A stretch of DNA of 64,000 nucleotides from assembly GCA_036873755.1 (NCBI GenBank), contig JAVTVY010033683.1, forward strand, positions 87,269 to 151,268. Reading direction: 5' to 3'. The position numbers and the translations under genes are program-made. The number at the start of each line of letters is the position of its first letter. Within the stretch, counting starts at the first letter, position 1. This document shows, piece by piece, positions 1 through 10,405 of the stretch. The notes under the pieces were generated by a model that had not been told where the DNA came from, searched no databases, and saw nothing but the letters and a program-made list of their open reading frames with translations. Origin of the DNA: Hanleya hanleyi (Eukaryota; Mollusca; Polyplacophora; Lepidopleurida; Hanleyidae).

Positions 1-713
1 CCCTGTTATAGATATCCATGTTTGGCATAACATCCAAAAAGTGATTTAAAATCTAAATTCTTTCTGACTACCGGTACATACTGTTATGCTTGTTCGCCGT
101 GTCATGTGTTCTATAGTAACACTGTGACACTTTGAACTATCTCATTTTTTTGTATCTCGAACTGCCCAAATTGCATGCTATCCTGCTGCAACGATATTTG
201 GTGTTTTGAAACCCATAATGAGTTTTTCCAAAAACGAAGCATAGGTTTCTGAAAAACCGGGTGGACGGGGTTCAGAACACCACTTCTGGTTGCAGCTGGG
301 TTTCACCCACTTTTGGGGTTTTGAAAAACTTCTTTTTGACGGTGTAGAGGATGCTCGGGTTATGCTTTCAGGGGCTGATGCCAGCCCAACGTCAGCGTCT
401 CAAACACAATAAATCAAGTTATATTCCAGGTCTTTGTACCGGGTACTCCTAAATTCGTAAATTTAACGAGGGGTGCATAATCTTTAACACGAGACCTATA
501 CCGGTATATGTGCTGACGTATACGATGGACGTCACACTTGTAACACTATACGTCAATGTTTTTGCACTTTGCTAGTATCCCTGAGTATATAAATCCAACG
601 CCTTATTCTCCCCAGCCTCTTCATTCTGTGTTTTTATCCTGACTTGTCATTAAAAAATCAGTCGAATCGTTTCTCGAGCCATTGTGAGGGAAACGGTCAG
701 AAGTTCCCACCCC
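1..713. other. Unique AT-rich DNA, no gene recognised
   Basis: No long reading frame, tandem repeat or known element is visible. The right part holds a promoter-like stretch, listed separately. The segment ends where the long terminal inverted repeat of the next element starts. Confidence 0.5.
586..628 (+). promoter_or_regulatory. Possible TATA-type Pol II promoter
   Basis: A good TATA box (TATATAAA, 586-593) is followed about 35 bases later by an initiator-like TCATTCTG (621-628). Partial CRE-like sites lie upstream (GACGTCAC near 530, ACGTCA near 550). No transcript or gene is visible downstream because the satellite-bearing element starts at 714. It could be a gene promoter cut off by that insertion, the LTR of an old retroelement, or chance. 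Confidence 0.3.
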
Positions 714-976
714 CTCTTAAAACGCAAATGTTATATTTAGCATCTAGAGGGCTGGAAGTAGTAGTGTCTAAGCAAATCGAGTCCCCTTTCACCCGGATGT
801 AACTATGACGTCACTTCCGATGGTAGCGCCATCTATACACCCTGGACGCAAGGGAGACAACTCGGACTAATGATGATCAAGGCATGTACTGACCTATCTA
901 GGCTATAGTTCCGGCAACCTTTGACCTCGAATTCATCCGCGGTGATGCGGTCGCGGGAAAAAACTTCCGCGGAGAC
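714..976 (+). repeat. Left terminal inverted repeat
   Basis: This matches the complement of 5181-5585 over almost its full length. It contains one TGACGTCA site (809-816) and an AAGGGAGACAACTC motif near 850, a short sequence that recurs in this window. Directly inside it starts the 29-bp minisatellite. Confidence 0.8.
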
Positions 977-1640
977 CAGTGTTTGGTGGTATAGCCCTGT
1001 TTGCCCAGTGTTTGGTATTATAAGTCCTGTTTGATCAGTGTTTGATGGTATAAGTCCTGTTTGATCAGTGTTTGGTGGTATAGCCCTCTTTGACCAGTGT
1101 TTGGTGGTATAGCCCTCTTTGATCAGTGTTTGGTGGTATAGCCCTCTTTGACCAGTGTTTGGTGGTATAGCCTTGTTTGACCAATGATTGGTGGTATAGC
1201 CCTGTTTGACCAGTGTTTGGTGGTATATCTCTGGTTGACCAGCGTTTGGTGGTATAGCCCTGTTTGACCAGCGTTTGGTGGTATAGCCCTGTTTGACCAG
1301 TGTTTAGTGGTATAGTCCTGTTTGGCCAGTGTTTGATGGTATAGCCCTCTTTGACCAGTGTTTGGTGGTATAGCCCTGTCTGACCAGTGTTTGGTGGTAT
1401 AGCCCTGTTTGATCAGTATTTGGTGGTATAAGTCCTGTTTGACCAGTGTTTGGTGGTATAGTCCTGTTTGACCAGAGTTTGGTGGTATAGCCCTCTTTGA
1501 CCAGTGTTTGGTGGTATAGCACTGTTTGACCAGTGTTTGATGGTATTAGTGTTTGGTGGTATAGCCCGGTTTGACCAGTGTTTGCTGGTATAGACCTGTT
1601 TGACCAGTGGTTGATGGTATAGCCCTTTTTGACCAGTGTT
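977..1640 (+). repeat. 29-bp minisatellite, about 23 copies
   Basis: The monomer has the core CCAGTGTTTGGTGGTATAG followed by CCCTGTTT or CCCTCTTT. The period is exactly 29 bases (for example copies starting at 1092, 1121 and 1150). One copy is shortened near 1545. Because 29 is not a multiple of three, the open frames through it are meaningless. The array lies immediately inside the left TIR of the large element. Confidence 0.95.
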
Positions 1641-1655
1641 TGTGTGCATGGATAT

Positions 1656-1698
1656 GCACAGAATACATGGACATGCGCAGAGTACATGTATTCTGTGC
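1656..1698. repeat. 14-bp perfect hairpin between two arrays
   Basis: GCACAGAATACATG (1656-1669) is repeated in inverse at 1685-1698, with a 15-base loop that contains ATGCGCAG, the core of the 163-bp satellite. It sits in the ~130-bp junction (1641-1777) between the minisatellite and the CA microsatellite. That junction shows nothing else. Confidence 0.7.
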
Positions 1699-1777
1699 TT
1701 GGTGTCGTACCCGATGCCCTACGCGCTATAGGGTACAGGTTGCACCACAGGATCGTGCGCCTGCATACGGCGACAAA

Positions 1778-1985
1778 CACATACACACAGATGCATTCAC
1801 ACACATGCATACACACACACGCACACACGCACACAAAGGCACGCATACACACACACACACACGCACACACACACACACACAGACACACACACACGCATAC
1901 ACGCACACACACTCACACACACACGCACGCACACACACTCACACACACACGCACGCACACACACATACGCGCATACACTCATTGT
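1778..1985 (+). repeat. CA/CACG/CACT microsatellite
   Basis: Imperfect ACAC repeats are mixed with ACGC and ACTC units. Read on the minus strand it is a GTGT/GTGA repeat, corresponding to the microsatellite that follows the CRE block at 12.65 and 18.07 kb. This supports a shared module order in inverse orientation. Confidence 0.95.
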
Positions 1986-2049
1986 GCATTGCGCCGCAAG
2001 GTCAATAGGGTTCGAAATGCGCTTTTATACTACTAATCCATCCTTCACT

Positions 2050-2330
2050 GCCCCCAAAATACCCACTTTCGCTACTACTCGTACTGATGACGTCACCAAT
2101 GACGTCATAGATGACGTAAACATCGCTCAAATCGTGGTCTCCACCACGGAACTACAAGATGACACCCCACACGACTCATTGGGACCAAGGATGGTCCCTC
2201 TCTACACAAATACCTTTCTTCACTTCCACAAAATGCCCACTTTCGCTACTACTCTTACTGATGACGTCACCAATGACGTCACAGATGCTGTGGGCATCCC
2301 TCAAATGGGTATGTACACCCCGAGGGCTAC
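2050..2330 (-). repeat. CRE block with paired TGACGTCA sites
   Basis: Two related sub-blocks each hold two full palindromic CRE sites 12 bases apart: 2088-2095 with 2100-2107, and 2262-2269 with 2274-2281. The surrounding words (ACTTTCGCTACTACT and similar) are the complement of the blocks at 12,476-12,600 and 17,900-18,010. CREB/ATF proteins bind TGACGTCA; whether these sites work is not shown by the sequence. Confidence 0.75.
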
Positions 2331-2935
2331 AAAATGGCACCCCCCACGACGCATTCGGACCAATAGTGGTCCATCTCTACACCAAATACCTTCCTGCACT
2401 GCACCAAAATGCCCACTTTACTTACTACACCCAACTGCGCATGCGCAGATTGACGCGACTTGCAATAAAAAACACATCATTCTGACTCTACCCCACAAAA
2501 GCTTCACTGTGACACCTCCCACGACCCATCTGGACCAAGGATGGTCCATTTCTACACCAAATACCTTGCTGCACTGCCCCAAAATGGCCACTTTACTTAC
2601 TACAACCAACTGCGCATGCGCAGATTGACGCGACTTGCACTTAAAAACACACCATTCTGACTCTAACCCACACAAGCTTCACTTTGACACCTTCCACGAC
2701 CCATTCGGACCCATAGCGGCCCATCTCTAACCCAAACACACCCACACACACCCCCAAAAATGCCGGCTTTCTATACTACGGCCAGGCTGCGCATGCGCAG
2801 AGTATTGACAACGTACGAACCATTAGTGTAGTCAAGTGCTCCTGCATGGGAGCTTCAAAATAAGACCTCATACGACACCATTGGACCACCAGTGACTCAC
2901 CTAGACTCCAACACGTCCACCCCGTATGGATTTAT
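2331..2935 (-). repeat. 163-bp satellite, divergent copies
   Basis: About four divergent monomers contain the conserved core GCGCATGCGCAG (2437, 2611 and 2791 regions) and the flank CCATTTCTACACCAAATACC. They are the complement of the monomers at 10.4-12.5 kb. Spacing is less regular here, so these look like edge copies of the array that resumes at 4.6 kb. Confidence 0.75.
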
Positions 2936-4080
2936 ACATACATTGGGCTTATATCCCAGTATATGGGTCTATATGGGGCTATAGACAGACCTCGAACTTT
3001 TTTCAAAAATTTCACCATTTCTTGCCGGGACACTTCCTATCATGTTTGTCTTGACGAGACTAAGAAAACAAATCCAAACAACCATACCGCAAATGTATAG
3101 AAGTAGGTTTCCCAGTGGGACAAACATTGGACCTATACCTCCATATCCCGTATATGTGTCTATATGGGGCTATAGACAGACGCACTGCGGTGGTCTAATG
3201 GTTAGAGCGTCGGCCTCGTAAGCGGTAGGTACTGGGTTCGATCCCAGGCCGGGTCATACTTAAGACTTGAAAAATGGAACTTGTTGCTCCCTCGCTTACG
3301 CTCAGCATTAAGAGGATAGAACAAGGACTGGTTCGCTCGGTGTCAGTATAATGTGACTGAGTGGGGTGTCCTGTCTGCCTACGGCATGATATTTCAGTGG
3401 GACAGCACTATAAAATGGCAGCATTAGATCTGCACTGTTACAAGTAGGTACACCTACCCCTCCCCCTCCCCTCCCTTCCCTTCCCCGTCGTGATATAGCT
3501 GAAAAAATGTTGAAAGCGACGTTAACCCCGATTCACTCACTCACTCACTCCTATAGACAGACCTCGAACTTTTTCGCAAAAATTTCACCGTTTCGCTCCG
3601 GGACACTTCCTATCGTGTTTGTCTTGACGAGACTAAGAAAACAAATCCAAACAACCATACCGCAAATGTATAGAAGTAGGTTTCCCAGTGGGACAAACAT
3701 TGGACCTATACCCCCATAACCCGTATATGGGACTATATGGGGCTATATACAGGCCTCGGTGACTTTTTTCAAAAATTTTACCGTTTCGTGCCGGGACACT
3801 TCCTATCATGTTTGTCTTGAGGAGACCAAGAAAACAAATCCAAACAACCATACCGCAAATGTCTAGAAGTAGGTTTTACAGTGGGGCAAACATTGGTCCT
3901 ATGCCCCTAGTATGGGACTGTATGGGTCTCCCTGAACTTTTTCCAAAAATTTCAACGATTCGCTCCGCGACACTTCCTATCATGTTTGTCTTGACGAGAC
4001 TAAGAAAACGAGACCCCACAACCTATACCGCAAATGTCGAGAAGTAGGTTTCCCAGGATGGTCCTATACCCCCCATACCC
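2936..4080 (+). repeat. ~190-bp satellite, about 4 copies, split by a SINE
   Basis: The unit includes TTTCACCGTTTCG, ACACTTCCTATCATGTTTG and CCATACCGCAAATG. Successive TTTTTCAAAAATTTCACC cores lie about 178-193 bases apart when the SINE at 3182-3550 is removed. It seems confined to this element; I did not find it elsewhere in the window. Confidence 0.85.
3182..3550 (+). mobile_element. Full-length tRNA-derived SINE with 12-bp TSD
   Basis: The head is tRNA-like: Pol III A box TGGTCTAATGG (3191-3201) and B box GGTTCGATCCC (3235-3245). The body ends with AGCGACGTTAACCCC and a (CTCA)n tail. The direct repeat CTATAGACAGAC flanks it on both sides (3170-3181 and 3551-3562) and is the target-site duplication. 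Removing the element and one repeat restores a normal satellite unit, so it inserted after the satellite existed. A conserved central body with a CTCA tail is known from molluscan SINEs. The intact TSD suggests a fairly recent insertion. Confidence 0.92.
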
Positions 4081-4619
4081 CATATGGGCATTTTCCCGTA
4101 TTTTTCGATAAAGTCCGTGTTCCGTATTTTTTCAGGAAAAATTCTACATACACCCACCCTGGAACTAGGGGGAGATAACTCTATTGATAGGCAAGCCCCG
4201 TTAAGCCTGGCCACCTATATACCCCCCATACCCCATACAGGCATTTTACCGTATATTGTATAATACAGACCCCTATTGTAGGGGTAAAGTCCGAGTTCCG
4301 CTTTTTTTCAGAAAAATTTTTACATGCACCCACCCCATTGACTTGATAGGCAGGCCCCGATAATCCCGGGGACCGATATTAGCCCTTCTGGCTAGGGTTG
4401 ATAGGTGTTTTCCCCTATTTTCGGGCTAAAGTCCGTGTTCCGCTTTATTTCTGGAGAAAGTTTTACATGCACTCACCCCATTGACTTGATAGGCAGGCCC
4501 CGATAAGCCCGGGGACCGATATTAGCCCTTCTGGCTAGGGTTGATAGGTGTTTTCCCCTATTTCAGGGCTAAAGTCCGTGTTCCGCTTTTTTTCTGGAGA
4601 AAGTTTTACATGCATCCAC
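4081..4619 (+). repeat. ~142-bp satellite, 3-4 copies
   Basis: Each unit has TAAAGTCCGTGTTCCGC, then a TTTACATGCA..CACCC segment and GATAGGCAGGCCCCGATAA. The AAAGTCCG cores are at about 4112, 4286, 4430 and 4571, so the last intervals are 144 and 141 bases. Decayed relatives occur at 50.1-50.5 kb next to the macrosatellite. Confidence 0.85.
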
Positions 4620-5160
4620 CCATGACTGGATGCCCCTTCACATAGGCTTCACATTGATACCTCATACAACTCCATCGGCCCATTAGGGGTTCCCCTGCTC
4701 CCAAAACGTCTATTTCCATACCCTTTTCCCACAATTCCCTGTCTGTGCATGCGTAGAATGGTGACAACGCTCGAGCCACTAGTCCAGTCAGATGCCCCTT
4801 CACGAATGCTTCACATTGATACCTCATATGACCCCATTGGACCATTAGGGACTGCCCTAGCTCCAAAACGTCAATTTCCATACCCTTTGGCCACCGCGCA
4901 TGCGCAGAATGCCGATATCTCAACCCCACACCCAGCCCGTCAGATGCCCCTTCACGAATGCTTCACATTGGTACCTCATATGACCCCATTGGACCATTAG
5001 TGGCTCCCCTAGCTCCAAAACGTCTATTTCCATACCCTTTCGCCACCGCGCATGCGCAGAATGCCGATATTTCAACCCCACACCCAGCCCATTAGATGCC
5101 CCTTCACGAATGCTTCACTTTGATACCTCACTCGATCCCATCGGACCATGCAGCGTATTT
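4620..5160 (-). repeat. 163-bp satellite, inverted copies with NRF1-like sites
   Basis: About three and a half monomers, complement of those at 10.4-12.5 kb. Each has CACGAATGCTTCACATTG, AAAACGTCTATTTCCATACC and a GCGCATGCGCAG or close variant (for example 4895 and 5048). The array ends about 20 bases before the right TIR. Confidence 0.85.
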
Positions 5161-5180
5161 GAAGTCTGGGGACTACTTTT

Positions 5181-5585
5181 TCTCCGCGGAAGCTTTTCCC
5201 CGCGACCGCATCACCACCAGACCGCATCACCGCGGATGAATTCGAGGTCAAAGGTTGCCGGAACTATAGCCTAGATAGGTCAGTACATGCCTTGATCATC
5301 ATTAGTCCGAGTTGTCTCCCTTGCGTCCAGAGTGTATAGATGGCGCTACCATCGGAAGTGACGTCATAGTTACATCCGGGTGAAAGGGGACTCGATTTGC
5401 TTAGACACTACTACTGGTGGAGGAGGGAAAACATCTAGAAAGTGTTGGTTCACCACTTTTAAGTGTTGGATGCAACAGCTTAAAATGTTGCATTTAACAC
5501 TTAAAAATGGTGAATACAACACTTTCTAAATGTTTTCCCTCCTCCAACCCTCTAGATGTTAAATCTAACATTTGCGTTTTGAGAG
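5181..5585 (-). repeat. Right terminal inverted repeat
   Basis: Complement of 714-976 with one clear base difference in the inner 250 bases (CTCTGG for CCCTGG on the reading of the left copy), a ~19-bp tandem duplication near 5205-5225, and a 129-bp palindrome inserted at 5418. The outermost ~40 bases differ more from the left copy. Confidence 0.8.
5418..5546. mobile_element. Palindromic MITE in the right TIR
   Basis: The two halves (about 5418-5475 and 5487-5546) are inverted copies starting TGGAGGAGGGAAAACAT and rich in AACACTT/AAGTGTT words. The left TIR lacks this segment, so it is an insertion (or was lost on the left). No clear TSD is seen. Words such as GTGTTG and TTTAACACTT are shared with the larger palindrome at 8.3-8.6 kb. 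Confidence 0.7.
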
Positions 5586-5595
5586 TGTTATACAA

Positions 5596-5806
5596 ATGGC
5601 ATTGTAGGCCTATATGCTTCCCGGAGAAAGAAGGAACTAGATTAGCAGGTCACTGGTCTCTATCATATCAAGTGGACAGATCTACGAAATTTGAGATTTT
5701 ACAGCACGTGTGTCAAAGTTGTGAAGAAGAAATACAACTCCTTAATGTATATGAAGAACAACTTCTCCATCGCATGAGGAGTGACGTTTCAGTGAAAATG
5801 ATATAG
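5596..5806 (+). other. Unrecognised open frame
   Basis: A frame stays open from the MITE edge to a TAG at 5804-5806. The part after the TIR end is of ordinary protein-like composition (WHCRPICFPEKEGTRLAGHW, later a Glu/Leu-rich stretch ending VSVKMI). The only upstream ATG (5507) lies inside the MITE. There is no family match that I know. It may be a decayed exon or chance. Confidence 0.15.
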
Positions 5807-5944
5807 TATCAACATGATCAAGCTGGGGGAAAAAAACACATCCACACAAATGGTGTTGGACCATCTCCTATTTTCGGTGCCGGTGAAATGGTGTTGCGAA
5901 ATGGTATTGACCAAATCACCAAGATGTTTTGGGGGCTAGCTGAT

Positions 5945-7773
5945 ACGTATGGTGTTCTATTTGGGCCAAGTTTGCGTCGCGTGGCGGCTTTTAGAAACTC
6001 GCCACTCGCCACGCGCCGTGGACCTCTCCGGCGCGCGGCGACTGGCGACTTTCTGCTATCTCTTAACCTGCAAAAACTCGCCAGTCGCCACCCGCCGTAG
6101 AACACGGCGAGTTTCGCTCTATCTCTTAACCTGGAAAAACTCGCCGCGCGCCACTCGCCGGATGAACCACGGGCACGGCGACTGGCGACTTTTGACTGTA
6201 GTGAAACTCGCCACTCGCCACTCGACACGCGCCGTGGACCACTCCGGCGCGCGGCGACTGGCGACTTTCTGCTATCTCTTAACCTGCAAAAACTCGCCGC
6301 GCGCCACTCGCCGGATGAACCACGGCGCATGGCGACTGGCGACTTTTGACTTCTGGAATTCTCTGGACTTTTTCTCAAGTGCGCATGCCCGGGGAGCATC
6401 AATTATCGGAATATTTTGTTCGAAACATGCTGTCATTTAATTTAATTTTAAATCTCTTCCTCGTGCATAAATATACATAATTTCTAATGAATTAACTCTC
6501 CAGCTACATCTGATGCTATGCGACTAATTTTGAAGATGTAAGCTATCTGTAATAATTAATATAGTTGTTTTTTGAAACAAGTTCTTTTTAATGCAATACG
6601 CATATAGGGCAATTTAATTTGGTCAAATGTGCAGATATTTTTTTATTAAAATACTCGTTATCCGTTTCTGTGCAGAACTTGCATACTCTCGTTATTATCT
6701 GCTGGTATATTTTAAAAAGTTAACACCAAGACAACATTTTCAATCGTTTTTTTCATTCGTTTTATATAAGTGCCTATATATATTTATAAAACAGCATATC
6801 GTTTCAATTCAGAATGAATCGCCTTGAAATTGTTCCTTATTTAAGATACAATAAAGCACTCGACGCGGGAATTTTGTTTTACAAGATAAAAGCAACGTCA
6901 ACTAATACGCTGTATGAAATATTAAGAAAGCGAATATAGAGCGTCATCGTCATATTGATTAAAAAAGTAAGAAAATATGCTAACATTTTCTCTGGATGAT
7001 TGAATTTCTCTCTTCGTGAGTTTTATGTGAAAAACGGGCGAAATCTTTGTATAAGAGATCCTTTATTGCTGTTTTAATCCATAGAGCGGCTCTTTGTTGG
7101 GTTGATATTTCCTCTTATCACAAACCCTACAAACTATCAAGACCCTACTTTTAAAGATGAAAAGACGTATTTCTTTCAACAGTTTCCATATTTTTTTTAC
7201 TTCCTCAAATTCTACGAGATCGCGACTGTGATTTATGATATTGCAACTGCATAATTGATGCTCCTCGGGCATGCGCACTTGAGAAAAAGTCCTGAGAATT
7301 CCAGAAGTCAAAAGTCGCCAGTCGCCGCGCGCCATGGTTTGTCCGGCGAGTGGCGCGCGGCGAGTTTTTCCAGGTTAAGAGATAGAGCGAAACTCGCCGT
7401 GTTCTACGGCGGGTGGCGACTGGCGAGTTTTTGCAGGTTAAGAGATAGCAGAAAGTCGCCAGTCGCCGCTCGCCGGAGATGTCCACGGCGCGTGGCGAGT
7501 GGCGAGTTTCACTACAGTCAAAAGTCGCCAGTCGCCATGCGCCGTGGTTCATCCGGCGAGTGGCGCGCGGCGAGTTTTTCCAGGTAAAGAGATAGAGCGA
7601 AACTCGCCGTGTTCTACGGCGGGTGGCGACTGGCGAGTTTTTGCAGGTTAAGAGATAGCAGAAAGTCGCCATTCGCCGCGCGCCGGAGAGGTCAACGGCG
7701 CGTGGCGAGTGGCGAGTTTCTAAAAGTCGCCACGCGACGCAAACTTGGCCCAAATAGAACACCATAGATACGT
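5945..7773. mobile_element. GC-rich fold-back element
   Basis: Arms 5945-6406 and 7251-7773 are long inverted copies. Both contain ATGGTGTTCTATTTGGGCC near the outside and GTGCGCATGCCC-type sequence on the inside. Each arm is built from alternating direct and inverted short words around GGCGACTGGCGA, such as AAACTCGCCAGTCGCCA, separated by TATCTCTTAACCTG spacers. The 844-bp interior (6407-7250) is AT-rich and codes for nothing recognisable. Long arms made of subrepeats are characteristic of fold-back DNA transposons. No TSD was identified. Confidence 0.75.
6407..7250. other. AT-rich interior of the fold-back element
   Basis: The base composition contrasts sharply with the GC-rich arms. No frame longer than about 90 codons and no conserved domain is visible. 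Confidence 0.6.
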
Positions 7774-8257
7774 GCCTAAAAAAATAACGCCAACACCAAT
7801 AAAGGTATTAATTGGGAATATACGGTGCCGATAAGCAACATTTTCGGTGTTAATCAACAGGGTTTTCTAACGGTGTACAATTTACATCCTGAGGAGGACG
7901 CGCTAACAGAAGAGTGAGGCGTCACGGTTGCGGTTACTTACGGTGATCCCGTCACCACGGCACCTGCTCTACAGAGGGTCTGCATGTGGTCAAAAAGGGG
8001 ATCTCTACCGGGCGTGCTCGATTTATAATTCGTTGTACCAATTATGGCAGAATAGGTCCAAAGCGGAAAGTGCGCGATAATCATATTTTTATTACCGGCC
8101 GGAGAACGAATCAGGTAGCGGCATAGCTACAAGCTAGGGAGGCGCAGGCTCAGCGGAGGATACCCCCCCCCCCACCCCTCCCCCCGCCCACAAATAATTT
8201 TGCCGCAGGTACTTCCTTCTCCGGATAATTCCCTGCAAATACACTCTTTCAAGGAAA
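7774..8257. other. Intergenic, no gene seen
   Basis: It contains a poly-C run near 8164-8178. Words such as GGTGTT and CACCAA near 7790-7880 echo the sequence left of the fold-back element (5850-5900), suggesting that both ends inserted into, or carry, related sequence. Confidence 0.35.
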
Positions 8258-8598
8258 GTTACATGAATGTGTTGTATTTAACATTATAAATGTCCAACAT
8301 TTACATTATATAAAGGGTTATATATGCAACTCTCAGAAAATGTTGAAAAAAGGTGTTATATCCAACATTGTAGTGCTGTATCAGGAGCATTACAACACTT
8401 TACAAGTGTTACTTTACAAGTGTTAAATTCAGCATTGTAAAGTGTTGTATAGCTCCTGATACAGCACTATAATGTTGTATATAACTTTTTTTTCCAACAC
8501 TTTCCGAGAGTGTTACAAATATAACACTTTATATAATGTTGTCACTTCCAAGACATTTATAATGTTAAATACAACACTTTCATTTTAAAAGTGTAACT
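8258..8598. mobile_element. Large palindromic MITE
   Basis: The arms 8264-8412 and 8428-8580 are imperfect inverted copies about 150 bases long. Matching landmarks are GTTGTATTTAACATTATAAA outside and GTGCTGTATCAGGAGC inside. The sequence is dominated by AACACTT, AACATT and their complements. The ends share AGTTAC/GTAACT. There is no coding capacity. Confidence 0.8.
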
Positions 8599-9972
8599 AT
8601 ATGACGGACAGTTGTGGTCAGTTGTGAAAACAGATATGTGGGAACATTAAACTGTAAAAGTGTGTTTGCTACATGTTACATCCACATTTATCTCCCGTCC
8701 GGAATAAGGAACGATGATGCGTGAATTGTAGTATTTGGTAGGGTTCTTTATTCTATATCACAAGTGCGGAGCATATGAAGATCCTGATTGCGTCCAATCC
8801 GTGTGGACCCTATATACAAAATACAATAAATACGGCTACATTTAATAAAACATACCTGTGATACATTTCCTTCTATATTATCCTATCAAATTACAGATAA
8901 TCGATACATGTATCACTATAATTAGAATATATATATATTGTGCAGTAATATGTATAAATTTATATTGAAACACTACTACAGATATCTTAGTTCCAATAAT
9001 CTATATATGTAATTCAAATGGTAATTTCAGGCAGGACCCATAATTACATATCCATATCCATATATAACTGAAATATTAATGAACCCTCACCTTGTCTCTG
9101 GGACGCAGGTAGGAATAAATATCACTGACAAAAGACAGACAAAGTACTTTTCAATACATTTACAGTCCATGGAGCTATAACCTCTTATACCAAGTTATGT
9201 GTATGCTAATACCAAATAATAGAACACAATATACATATAGTTCCCTAATGAAGAAAATGACAAATACTATTTTTGGTAACCCTACATTTTAATAAAAGAA
9301 TATGAAAATATATTATCTGTACAAGATACCAGAATATTCAAGCTGGAATATCAGAAAAGCAACAACTCACCCCAGGTCATTCCAACATGCCACTCCAATG
9401 CCACAGTGCAAGGAATACAAAACCACACCTTGCCAGGTGAAAGACTGAAACTGGACTGACCAGCATGACCACTTGAAACCAGGACCCAAGCTAGATTACA
9501 TAACAAGGCAGGGTAGGGGAACTAGTCAAACTGGTTTCTCTTCAGTCCAGCACAACCATAAATAACATATGTACAGGGCAAACCCGGTGGTAGAACACCC
9601 AGGCTTATACTAGAATAAACAGGATATCAGTTGAAATGGTCTAAGGAATATTAAGGGTCAAAACCACAGGACATGCTTAAGGGCCAGGTTAAGTGTCCAT
9701 GTAAATGATATATATTTATGTGTGTGCAAAAGGTAAATAAACAGCATTTAAACAATAATGTATTTTTGTTGTGTTTTCATTTATTTAGGGTAAAATCCAA
9801 TAAGATACGAAAAATACATCCTGTCACATACAATCACTCTCGTACAAAAGCGCCTAATGTTGCTTGAAACGACACTTGAAAAGATCCGTGGTCGGTTCTA
9901 TACTTTTAAATTATGAATGTAGATGGCGCTATACTTCTGCAATGGTCTTTCCATTACAATAATTTCTTAACA
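8599..9972. other. AT-rich intergenic DNA, no gene seen
   Basis: Both strands are closed by frequent stops. Scattered AATAAA words occur by composition. No repeat, RNA gene or domain was recognised. Confidence 0.5.
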
Positions 9973-10179
9973 CCCCATTGCCCATACGAATTATATCGGT
10001 TAAGTTTACAAAAAGTGTCTACGCTACTTTATTATACATATACTTTTCTAATTCAAAATCGCAGGAAACCTCCATCGATTGCGTTTTCACATCCTCCATA
10101 AATATAGGTCTGTATATACACATTGCCTGGCTTCTAATTTGCTCAAATATGGGTCATGAATGTGATTCAGCGCTCCTTA

Positions 10180-10405
10180 AAATTACGACATGATCTAATA
10201 GCCATGCCAAACTCATTACGACATGATCTAATATCCATGCCAAATTCATTACGACATGATCTAATATCCATGCCAAACTCATTACGACATGATCTAATAG
10301 CCATGCCAAAATCATTACGACATGATCTAATATCCATGCCAAACTCATATTATGACATGATCTAATATCCATGCCAAACTCATATAACGACATGATATAA
10401 TAGCC
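10180..10405 (+). repeat. 33-bp tandem array, about 7 copies
   Basis: The unit contains ACGACATGATCTAATA and CCATGCCAAACTCATT. The period of 33 is a multiple of three, so frames stay open on both strands without being genes. It runs directly into the 163-bp satellite. Confidence 0.93.

Larger units (their letters stand above)
714..5585. mobile_element. 4.9-kb element: long TIRs enclosing only tandem repeats
   Basis: Bases 714-976 and 5181-5585 are inverted copies of each other, almost identical by eye once two small differences are set aside: a 129-bp palindrome inserted in the right copy and a ~19-bp internal duplication near 5210. The outer ends read CTCTTAAAACGCAAATG and CTCTCAAAACGCAAATG. 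Between them are a 29-bp minisatellite, a CA microsatellite, a block with TGACGTCA pairs and three satellite families. No transposase frame is present, so the element would be non-autonomous. No target-site duplication was found next to the ends, so the true borders could lie slightly outside. Long TIRs are known in Polinton, Mutator-like and fold-back elements; I cannot assign it to a superfamily. Confidence 0.65.

Noticed and set aside
1304..2036. Long open frames on both strands through the minisatellite and CA repeat
   Set aside because: They consist only of translated simple repeats (VCVCVC, THTHTH) and have no homology or start context.
5818..7765. Arg-rich open frames of up to 190 codons in the fold-back arms
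   Set aside because: They arise because the GC-rich subrepeats lack stop codons; both arms and both strands show them.
10154..10393. Open frames of the type LAWILDHVVM or SLRHDLISMPN
   Set aside because: Translations of a 33-bp repeat whose length is a multiple of three.
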